A model generated the notes under the pieces. That model saw nothing but the letters and a program-made list of their open reading frames with translations. It had not been told where the DNA came from and ran no database searches. Shown here one piece after another: positions 1 to 5,464 of a DNA stretch of 22,987 nt. Position numbers and translations under genes: made by a program. The first letter of the stretch is position 1, and every line of letters starts with the position of its first letter. The stretch is from a virus: IMG/VR virus record IMGVR_UViG_3300028581_001352, positions 1 to 22,987 of that record; one strand, written 5' to 3'.

Positions 1-4
1 CAAC

Positions 5-436
5 ATGAAAGCCGGTTGTGCTAAGAAAAAGGCAAACGAAGCAATTGCGCCCCATGGCTCACCAGAAAATGAATTTCAACTGATGAAAGCAGGTACCAAG
101 CCTGCTGCACTTGTAGACCCTGATAGATTTTTAAAAATGTATAAACCGGTGGCTGACAAGCTCGGATGGCCTTATCAGCAAATCAAACTTGCAGATTACA
201 ATTACAACAACTATGTTGTTGGTTACAACAACTATGTTGTTGGTCAGCCAGGCGAAGAAAAACGAGTACAACGTTTAGCAACACTTTTGCAAGATATGAA
301 CGCAAACCTTGCTCTTGGTATAAAACCCACCAAGGAATATCATATCGAAATGGGCCGTTTGCTAGGATACAGCAATCAAGACATTCAAGATTTTTTAAAA
401 AAAGTCGATCTTGCTGAAAGAGATAAGAAAAAATGA
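5..436 (+). CDS. Conserved phage protein of unknown function, 5' end possibly cut by window edge
   Basis: I recognise no named family. From the ATG at 5 the product is 143 aa, but the frame is open to the left edge and no ribosome binding site is visible, so the true start may lie upstream. The N-terminus is lysine/alanine-rich. The middle holds a tandem heptapeptide (YNNYVVG twice, about residues 66-80) encoded by an exact 21-bp duplication. The C-terminal 45 residues look helical and contain HIEMGRLLGYSNQDIQDFL, a pattern I associate with hypothetical proteins of marine T4-like phages. The stop overlaps the next start (ATGA), so the two are probably translationally coupled. No signal peptide or membrane segment is seen. 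The protein is real by context; its role is unknown. Confidence 0.7.
   Translation: MKAGCAKKKANEAIAPHGSPENEFQLMKAGTKPAALVDPDRFLKMYKPVADKLGWPYQQIKLADYNYNNYVVGYNNYVVGQPGEEKRVQRLATLLQDMNANLALGIKPTKEYHIEMGRLLGYSNQDIQDFLKKVDLAERDKKK
202..243 (+). repeat. Exact 21-bp tandem duplication, each copy an inverted repeat
   Basis: Two identical 21-bp units (202-222 and 223-243) lie head to tail in frame and encode YNNYVVG twice. Each unit contains CAACAAC-TAT-GTTGTTG, a perfect 7-bp inverted repeat with a 3-nt loop, so the region can form two adjacent hairpins. Replication slippage would explain the duplication. Confidence 0.9.
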
Positions 437-660
437 ACTTAGACGACCTAAAACGACTTGCAGGAATAAACGAATTCAAAGGCTATACGCCTTACGAAGG
501 GTCTAATATCTCTGTCACCGGCATGGAAAAGCGTCGTATAGAAAAAGAAAAGAATATCAAGCCTGGCGACAAAGAATGGTTTGAATTGTGGTTTAATCTT
601 CCCTATATGACAGGTGCGCTAAATACAAAGCCGGGATTTAGAGGAAGAACAAAAAAATGA
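433..660 (+). CDS. Small conserved phage protein with capsid-targeting-like N-terminus
   Basis: The product is 75 aa, of unknown function, basic and without membrane segments. The N-terminus (MNLDDLKRLAGINE, then F) ends in I-N-E, which fits the L/I-x-E rule for T4 gp21 prohead protease sites. The rest contains YTPYEGSNISVTG and EWFELWFNLPYMTGAL, blocks I recall from small hypothetical proteins of marine T4-like phages. It overlaps both neighbours by ATGA junctions (433-436 and 657-660), so it belongs to one operon. A role as a minor internal head protein is inferred from the N-terminus and neighbours only. Confidence 0.75.
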   Translation: MNLDDLKRLAGINEFKGYTPYEGSNISVTGMEKRRIEKEKNIKPGDKEWFELWFNLPYMTGALNTKPGFRGRTKK

Positions 661-1052
661 GATTTAGTGAAATCATCACCGAAGCATCGAAGCCAAAGGA
701 CTACGGTATTCCGGCGGCGATTGATCCTGACGTAGAAAGAACTATTCCAGGCACATTTATTGTACCTGAATTAAGAAACACTGACCCTTATTTGCAATAT
801 AGAATGGGATTGGCACTTGCAGTTGCTCAAGCAACTAAAACTAGAGAAGTCAAGTTTAATCAAGAAACTGCATGGGCAGAAAACTTTATTACTACTGCAT
901 ATGCTGAAGAAGAGCACGAAACTATTAAGACAGCAGCAAAACTGATGGGGGTTAAGGCCGTTCAAGTTACCAGTACAAAAAGTCAAGAAATTGATGGCAT
1001 TAACAAAAACAGTCCAGTCGCTAAGCCGAAACCGAACAAGTACGGAGTTTGA
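657..1052 (+). CDS. Putative internal head protein, paralogue of the next gene
   Basis: The product is 131 aa and matches no named family. It starts MRFSEIITE followed by A, close to the T4 internal-protein targeting peptide and with I-T-E as a possible gp21 cut site. The middle (about residues 45-105) has YLQYRMGLALAVAQ and an acidic helix with AYAEEEHETIKTAAKLMG. The C-terminus is a basic proline-rich tail, NSPVAKPKPNKYGV. The same architecture, and nearly the same tail, occurs in the following gene, so the two are tandem paralogues. The start overlaps the previous stop (ATGA). Packaging into the head is inferred, not shown. Confidence 0.75.
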   Translation: MRFSEIITEASKPKDYGIPAAIDPDVERTIPGTFIVPELRNTDPYLQYRMGLALAVAQATKTREVKFNQETAWAENFITTAYAEEEHETIKTAAKLMGVKAVQVTSTKSQEIDGINKNSPVAKPKPNKYGV

Positions 1053-1053
1053 A

Positions 1054-1440
1054 ATGAAAATAAGAGAAATTATGAGCGAGGCTGCGGGTGGTAAGTTGTC
1101 AAAAAGAGAACAAGAAGCAACTGTAGGACTGCATACATACAATGATGGTCCGAAGTTAGGAACTTTTGGAAGCGACTACGGTCAGTATAGACTGATGATG
1201 GCTCTTGCTTGTTCGGACGGAAAAACACCCCCGGATATGGATTCTTTAAGTTGGATAGGTAAGAAAAAAACTGCACACCCTTATACAGAAATTGAAGCAG
1301 AAATGCTCAAACAAGGATATAAAATTGTAGGATTAGACTACAAAGACTTAAATAAAAATGACTTAAACAGCAAAGAAATCAGCAGTATAAACAAAGTTAG
1401 CCCAGTTGCTAAACCAAAAACAAACAAGTACGGTGTATAA
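1054..1440 (+). CDS. Putative internal head protein, paralogue of the previous gene
   Basis: The product is 128 aa from the ATG at 1054, chosen because GGAG at 1044-1047 lies in front of it and because it gives an N-terminus (MKIREIMSE, then A) like its neighbours. The frame is open further upstream but that part only overlaps the previous gene. The middle has YGQYRLMMALACSDGKTP and HPYTEIEAEMLKQGYKIVG, aligning with YLQYRMGLALAVAQ and AYAEEEHETIKTAAKLMG of the upstream gene. The tail VSPVAKPKTNKYGV is almost identical to its paralogue. Its TAA shares an A with the next ATG (TAATG). Function unknown. Confidence 0.75.
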   Translation: MKIREIMSEAAGGKLSKREQEATVGLHTYNDGPKLGTFGSDYGQYRLMMALACSDGKTPPDMDSLSWIGKKKTAHPYTEIEAEMLKQGYKIVGLDYKDLNKNDLNSKEISSINKVSPVAKPKTNKYGV

Positions 1441-2405
1441 TGAAAATACAAGATTTGTTCGAAGCAAAAGGAACCAAGGCAGAAGCAGGTTATCAACCCA
1501 ATCCTAAGAATGGTCAAAAATGTATTAATTGTACTATGTGGAGAGATCCAAACAAATGTAGTGCAGTAGCAGGAAACATAAATCCAAATGGTTGGTGCAA
1601 CTGGTATGCAGGCGGCGCTTATGGCAAACGCGGCAAAAAGGTTGCTGAATCATTGAGTATTTTGTCACAATGGAAAAATGATGAACCAGCAGGATATGTA
1701 AAACAACTGGTAAAGTTTTTTAAAAACCCAGACGAGCTTACCCATATGAGAGCTGTTTGGTATAACAAAGACGGATTTAAAAGAATTGAAGTGCTGGATG
1801 AGTTTATACTACACTCGTCACCTTTACCACATTATGATTATGTTTATTCGTATGTTGATTTAAAGGTACCGCACGAGCTGTCTGACGACTTGGCAAAAAG
1901 CAGCGAAAGCATTTTAATAGATCATCTAAAGGGCGAAGTAGGTGCAAGATGTGCAAGTTTAAGCGCAAACGCAGTAACTCTCCAGTATGTAATGGATGTT
2001 GTAGAAGGAAATATTAAACCATCAAAATCTGAATACGAAAAACGTATCAAATCGATGAAAAAAATGTTTGCTGATGGAAAACGTTTTGAATTAGATTGGT
2101 GGCCAGATGTTACTAAAGATACTGATCCAAAAAATACATATTATAAAGAAACAAAAATGAATGAAGATGGTCGCATTGTAAAAGGTATTAACACTACAGT
2201 GGATGTAGGCCCAAATGAAATTAAAATTCAAAGTGCTAAGTTTGGAAATCGTGTTGATAAAGACGGAAACCCTCCGTCGCTGAGAACAGATGGTAAAGTT
2301 ACAGAAGAAACATACACTTTACGAGAATGGGCAGCAATGCAAGGCGGGCATACTATAGAAGAAAAGCACAGACTCTACAAGCTGTTTGATTGGAATAAAT
2401 ATTAA
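1440..2405 (+). CDS. Protein with HiPIP-like four-cysteine motif and capsid-targeting-like N-terminus
   Basis: The product is 321 aa. It begins MKIQDLFE followed by A, where L-F-E fits a prohead protease site. Residues 28-56 carry C28-x2-C31-x8-C40-x12-C53 with the local sequences CINCTMW, AGNINPNGWCNWY. The order C-x2-C, C, then a GWC-x-W/Y ending is the signature of high-potential iron-sulfur proteins, whose four cysteines hold a 4Fe-4S cluster. The remaining 260 residues match nothing I know; they are soluble-looking, with mixed charge and a tryptophan-rich stretch (ELDWWPDV) near residue 220. It is coupled to the gene before it by TAATG. A cluster-binding protein delivered with DNA is an inference; the motif could bind zinc instead. 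Confidence 0.65.
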   Translation: MKIQDLFEAKGTKAEAGYQPNPKNGQKCINCTMWRDPNKCSAVAGNINPNGWCNWYAGGAYGKRGKKVAESLSILSQWKNDEPAGYVKQLVKFFKNPDELTHMRAVWYNKDGFKRIEVLDEFILHSSPLPHYDYVYSYVDLKVPHELSDDLAKSSESILIDHLKGEVGARCASLSANAVTLQYVMDVVEGNIKPSKSEYEKRIKSMKKMFADGKRFELDWWPDVTKDTDPKNTYYKETKMNEDGRIVKGINTTVDVGPNEIKIQSAKFGNRVDKDGNPPSLRTDGKVTEETYTLREWAAMQGGHTIEEKHRLYKLFDWNKY

Positions 2406-2406
2406 T

Positions 2407-2598
2407 ATGTTAATTCGTGAATTAAAAGATACACAGATTTTTTCAATCTTTGTTGCAACTGTACAAGTTAAACAAAGCTTTTATAGTCAGTGGATCCCTG
2501 TGCAAGTGTCTGCCCGTAACATGCAAGAAGCAAAACAACAAATTTTAGCTCAGTACGGCAAAGATTCAAAAATTGTTGGATTAAAAAAAGCAAAATGA
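2407..2598 (+). CDS. Small conserved protein of unknown function
   Basis: The product is 63 aa from the ATG at 2407; an in-frame upstream start would only overlap the previous gene. It starts MLIRELKD and has a compact beta/alpha pattern: a strand-like IFSIFVATVQVKQ, then WIPVQVSARNMQEAKQQILAQYG and a lysine tail. This resembles small marine phage proteins that convert sequence-position data into nothing nameable, so I assign no function. It overlaps the next gene by ATGA (2595-2598). The ribosome binding site is weak, so it is likely read by coupling from the gene ending at 2405. Confidence 0.65.
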   Translation: MLIRELKDTQIFSIFVATVQVKQSFYSQWIPVQVSARNMQEAKQQILAQYGKDSKIVGLKKAK

Positions 2599-3293
2599 AA
2601 ATTAACGAAGTTGTTGAGGCAGGAGATCTAGCATACGAAGAATATGCAACCGGTAGACCTGCTCAAGTTAAGGGCAACGAGCCTATGCCAAAAAAGAAAG
2701 CAGGCAGAACTAAACATCCATATCACGGTAAATTAGTTGGCGCAATGGAAGAAACTCAAATAAATGAAGCACTTCCTGCACTTATACCAGCATTAATCAC
2801 TGCTATTAGAATAGGTGGTCCACCGTTATTAAAATGGTTGGGTAAAAAAGGTGCGCAAGGTGCTGCAAGAGTTGCAGTAGGTGCTGGCCGAGCGGCTATT
2901 AAACGTCCTATAACTACTGCAATAGGTGCTACAGGTGTTGCAGGATATAATTATATAGCAGACTTAATACCCGACTTACCTAAAGAATTACTCAATATAA
3001 TGATAAAATATTCTATTCCGGCTGCGGTAGTATTAGGACTTATCTACGGTGGTAAAAGTCTTTATGATTATCTTAGAAATAAAGAACAAGCAGCAACTAC
3101 TGAATCAATAGATCGCAACCTCATCGCTTTCATACAAGAATCGGCATCGTCGGGTGCTACCGGCGCAGGCGCTATGGCAACTGTAATAAATCCTTCTAAA
3201 AAATCTAAAAAACCTAAAACGTGGAAACCCACAGACAATGCATTAGATATGAAAAATACAAGTTTATTTGGTACAACGCTAATAAAACGATAA
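2595..3293 (+). CDS. Putative internal/ejected head protein with hydrophobic Gly/Ala-rich segments
   Basis: The product is 232 aa. It starts MKINEVVE followed by A. A second candidate prohead protease site, I-N-E then A, falls at residues 56-59, directly before a long hydrophobic stretch (residues 60-165) with ALPALIPALITAIRIGGPP, a basic glycine/alanine-rich linker and SIPAAVVLGLIYGG near residues 141-154. A third, I-Q-E then S, is at residue 182. The C-terminal 50 residues are rich in serine, glycine and lysine. Such membrane-active, processed proteins are what one expects of pilot or ejection proteins, but this is inference from composition and neighbours. It is coupled to the previous gene by ATGA. 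Confidence 0.65.
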   Translation: MKINEVVEAGDLAYEEYATGRPAQVKGNEPMPKKKAGRTKHPYHGKLVGAMEETQINEALPALIPALITAIRIGGPPLLKWLGKKGAQGAARVAVGAGRAAIKRPITTAIGATGVAGYNYIADLIPDLPKELLNIMIKYSIPAAVVLGLIYGGKSLYDYLRNKEQAATTESIDRNLIAFIQESASSGATGAGAMATVINPSKKSKKPKTWKPTDNALDMKNTSLFGTTLIKR

Positions 3294-3296
3294 ATA
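3289..3296 (+). promoter_or_regulatory. Candidate T4-type late promoter (GATAAATA)
   Basis: GATAAATA differs from the T4 late -10 box TATAAATA only at the first base and fits the NATAAATA form reported for marine T4-like phages. Transcription would start near 3303, giving a short leader containing CGGAG before the ATG at 3320. It lies at the only non-overlapping junction in this cluster, which supports it. Confidence 0.5.
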
Positions 3297-3319
3297 TAAT
3301 AAAGATTTCGGAGAATACA

Positions 3320-4252
3320 ATGAAAAATAAAAAAATTAGCGAAGGCCTATCAGAGTTAGCAAGTGCAACAGACTTGGATCACGAAGTTCAAATGGCACGA
3401 GCAGAATTATACAAAATTGCAGATTACGCTATTAAACTTCATAGTCTTTTAAAAAGTGTTTCTGAAGAAGAAGGAATAGAAGCGTGGCAACAGTCAAAAA
3501 TTACTAAAGCTGCTGATTATATTGGATCTGTATTCCATGCATTGGATTACGACAAAAAGACACAGTCGCCAGTAGGGCCGCCTACAATAGTTGCGCCTGC
3601 GACAGCTATGACATCTATTCCAGTGCAACTAGGAATGTCAGAATCTGAAGTCAACAATTATAAATCTTTACTTGAAAAAGCAAAATCAAAAGCACAACAA
3701 AAGTTTATGGGAATGGTTTATGCTGCAAAGAAAGGCGAAAAGCCTGCTAGTAAAGCAGTAGCAAAAGCTGCTAAAGGTATGAGCAAAGGTGACGCAAAAG
3801 ATTATGCTAAGACAAAACATAAAGGACTGCCTGCACATGTAAGCGAGGACCCCGACGACGATGATAACACAAGAAATTCCGTTACTCGTCAAGCAAGTAA
3901 CCCAGGTCAAGCTGCTGCGTGGAAAAAAGATGCAATAAATCGCAGCGAAGCGGCATTACGTAAATACCCAGAATTTTTTACTAACGATCATTTAGATAGA
4001 GTAGATGCAATTTACGATATTATTGACCGAGTTCTTACTCCGTCAAGAATATTTGTGACTCACAGATTTGGTGGGAAGACTGGACCGTTTACAGCATTTT
4101 CGATATATGATCCAACCTGGCCTAGCATTATGGGACGCAGTCGTTCGGTACGTGATCGTGATTTTTACGAACCTATTGCAAAGCTCGGTGGAGTGTATCA
4201 TGAGCCATTGAAAAGTGGATCACCTGGATTTATTATGCACGTTACAAAATGA
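3320..4252 (+). CDS. DUF3008-domain protein with capsid-targeting-like N-terminus
   Basis: The product is 310 aa from the ATG at 3320, which follows CGGAG; the open frame upstream overlaps the previous gene and is ignored. It begins MKNKKISE followed by G (I-S-E, possible gp21 site). Residues 18-78 form a helical block (LDHEVQMARAELYKIADYA, ITKAADYIGSVFHALDYD) that I recall from marine T4-like phages. Residues 122-174 match the DUF3008 pattern (SKAQQKFMGMVYAAKKGE, then MSKGDAKDYAKTKHKGLP), a strongly basic segment that could bind DNA. An acidic run (DPDDDD) follows at 177-182, then a C-terminal domain of about 120 residues of unknown fold. Function is unknown; the stop overlaps the next gene (ATGA). 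Confidence 0.75.
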   Translation: MKNKKISEGLSELASATDLDHEVQMARAELYKIADYAIKLHSLLKSVSEEEGIEAWQQSKITKAADYIGSVFHALDYDKKTQSPVGPPTIVAPATAMTSIPVQLGMSESEVNNYKSLLEKAKSKAQQKFMGMVYAAKKGEKPASKAVAKAAKGMSKGDAKDYAKTKHKGLPAHVSEDPDDDDNTRNSVTRQASNPGQAAAWKKDAINRSEAALRKYPEFFTNDHLDRVDAIYDIIDRVLTPSRIFVTHRFGGKTGPFTAFSIYDPTWPSIMGRSRSVRDRDFYEPIAKLGGVYHEPLKSGSPGFIMHVTK

Positions 4253-4848
4253 TAGAATTTGCCGAAGACAAAGTTTGGAAAACAATTGATCCGGACGATC
4301 TTTGGGTACTAGACAAACTAATTTTATCTAAAAAATTATATTATAATTGTGGCCCGGTTGGTTTAGAAGTAACCAAACCGGGTTATTATATTGTGCGTCC
4401 GTGTGTCAACATGCAAGGACTAGGGCTTGGTGCACAACGAGTATGGTTAGAAAATTCTACAAAACATTTACCAGTAGGATATTTTTGGTGTGAATGGTTT
4501 GAAGGCAAACATCTAAGCATTGATTATTATCAAGGAAAGCAAGTTCTAGCAGTAGAAGGGCACAAACCCGAGGATACATTTACACGTTGGGATCACTGGG
4601 TTAAAGTATCTGATAGAATTTCTATGCCAAGTATTATCAAGCCTTTTGTTGACAAGTATGAATGGATCAACATAGAATACATTGGCAAAAAAGTAATAGA
4701 AGTACATTTTAGGCATAATCAAGATTTTGAAGATAACATCACTCATTTTATACCTGTTTGGGAAGGAGAAAGCATTGACCCCCCGGATGGGTATACCTAC
4801 AAACACTATCCAGACGTACATGGAAGAATTGGTGCTTTTATAAAATAA
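4249..4848 (+). CDS. Conserved phage protein, possibly ATP-grasp-like
   Basis: The product is 199 aa. Three blocks suggest an ATP-grasp-type ligase fold: a lysine-containing start of the nucleotide domain (VLDKLILSKKLYYNCGP), a glycine-rich segment (YIVRPCVNMQGLGLGAQRVW), and a C-terminal WINIEYIGKKVIEVHFRHN, where E, H and N could be metal ligands. The segment GYFWCEWFEGKHLSIDYY lies between them. The protein is shorter than most ATP-grasp enzymes, so it could equally be a remnant fold or an unrelated family. It is coupled to the DUF3008 gene by ATGA and is the last gene before a promoter at 4853. The gene is certain; the fold is a guess. Confidence 0.7.
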   Translation: MIEFAEDKVWKTIDPDDLWVLDKLILSKKLYYNCGPVGLEVTKPGYYIVRPCVNMQGLGLGAQRVWLENSTKHLPVGYFWCEWFEGKHLSIDYYQGKQVLAVEGHKPEDTFTRWDHWVKVSDRISMPSIIKPFVDKYEWINIEYIGKKVIEVHFRHNQDFEDNITHFIPVWEGESIDPPDGYTYKHYPDVHGRIGAFIK

Positions 4849-4852
4849 AATA

Positions 4853-4881
4853 TTGACTTTTTCGATATTTTGTATTATATT
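4853..4881 (+). promoter_or_regulatory. Sigma70-type promoter before dsbA
   Basis: TTGACT at 4853-4858 and TATATT at 4876-4881 are separated by 17 bp in the 51-bp gap between genes. An RBS (AAAGGAG) sits in the leader in front of the ATG at 4900. This would be read by host RNA polymerase, as expected for early genes, and would drive dsbA through DNA polymerase. Confidence 0.7.
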
Positions 4882-4899
4882 TAGACAAAGGAGTACATA

Positions 4900-5163
4900 A
4901 TGAGTGATAGAGTTTACGGACCTGAAGAAAAAGCCAAACTAGAAAGACTAGTGAAAGAAGGCGTTAGTGTTATGCAAGAAGTTGACGATCTTACTAGTGG
5001 CCTTAGGGACACAATTAAAAGTATTGCAGAAGAACTAAACGTTAAACCTGCAATAATTAATAAAGCAATCAAAATTGCAATGAAAAGAGATTGGACTAGG
5101 CATCAAGATGCGTTTGAGGATCTAGAGACTCTTGTTTCTACACTAGGGTACGACAAAGAATAA
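4900..5163 (+). CDS. dsbA: DsbA-type double-stranded DNA-binding protein
   Basis: The product is 87 aa, about the size of T4 DsbA (89 aa). It has the same all-helical, charged layout: an N-terminal helix (EEKAKLERLVKEGVSVMQEV), a central helix ending in AEELNVKPAIINKAIKIA, and a C-terminal acidic helix (HQDAFEDLETLVSTLG). T4 DsbA binds dsDNA and is reported to stimulate late transcription. The start has a strong RBS and a sigma70-type promoter 20-50 bp upstream. Its stop overlaps the next start (TAATG), and DNA polymerase follows one gene later, an order seen in marine T4-like phages. Assignment rests on pattern, length and position. Confidence 0.75.
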   Translation: MSDRVYGPEEKAKLERLVKEGVSVMQEVDDLTSGLRDTIKSIAEELNVKPAIINKAIKIAMKRDWTRHQDAFEDLETLVSTLGYDKE

Positions 5164-5396
5164 TGGCCGACCCGGTTGTTCACAAAGACATCTTAGGAAA
5201 CGAAATTAGCATGGGAGATACCGTTGTGTATCCCTTACAAAACTCTTTAAGAATTGCGATTGTAAAAAAAATTAATCCAAAGATGATTACCGTAGTTGGT
5301 GTAAACAAGTCGTGGCCAGATAGAAAATATCCCACAGACTTATTAGTAGTCAATGATCCTAAAATTACAATGTATTTGTTAAAGCATACTAAGTAA
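5163..5396 (+). CDS. Small conserved phage protein, probable SH3-like barrel
   Basis: The product is 77 aa. Strand-rich blocks (DILGNEISMGDTVVYPLQ, RIAIVKKINPKMITVVGV, TMYLLKHTK) suggest a small SH3/KOW-like beta barrel. I recall similar sequences in other T4-like phages but no assigned function. It is coupled to dsbA by TAATG and is followed by a 68-nt leader before DNA polymerase. A nucleic acid-binding role would fit the fold and neighbours but is not demonstrated. Confidence 0.7.
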   Translation: MADPVVHKDILGNEISMGDTVVYPLQNSLRIAIVKKINPKMITVVGVNKSWPDRKYPTDLLVVNDPKITMYLLKHTK

Positions 5397-5464
5397 TGCA
5401 CAGAGTCGCTCACTTACGAGCATGTAGATGGTTAGTTGGCCAATAAACAACAAAGGAGTAGTAA
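5397..5464 (+). promoter_or_regulatory. Leader of the DNA polymerase gene, possible translational operator
   Basis: This 68-nt gap has no recognisable promoter. It contains a small stem (GCTC 5408-5411 with GAGC 5418-5421), a palindrome TTGGCCAA at 5436-5443 and a strong RBS, AAAGGAG at 5452-5458, six bases before a GTG start. T4 gp43 represses its own translation through a hairpin just upstream of its RBS; these elements are in the same place, but the stems are short and the role is speculative. Confidence 0.3.

Noticed and set aside
2394-2401. AATAAATA as a late promoter for the gene at 2407.
   Set aside because: It lies within the previous coding region and the start of transcription would coincide with the ATG, leaving no RBS. 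In an AT-rich genome this can be chance.
4353-4382. A GC-rich hairpin (CCCGGTTGGTT with AACC-A-AACCGGG) inside the gene at 4249.
   Set aside because: It lies well inside coding sequence, has no T-run and no nearby start or stop, so I cannot give it a role.
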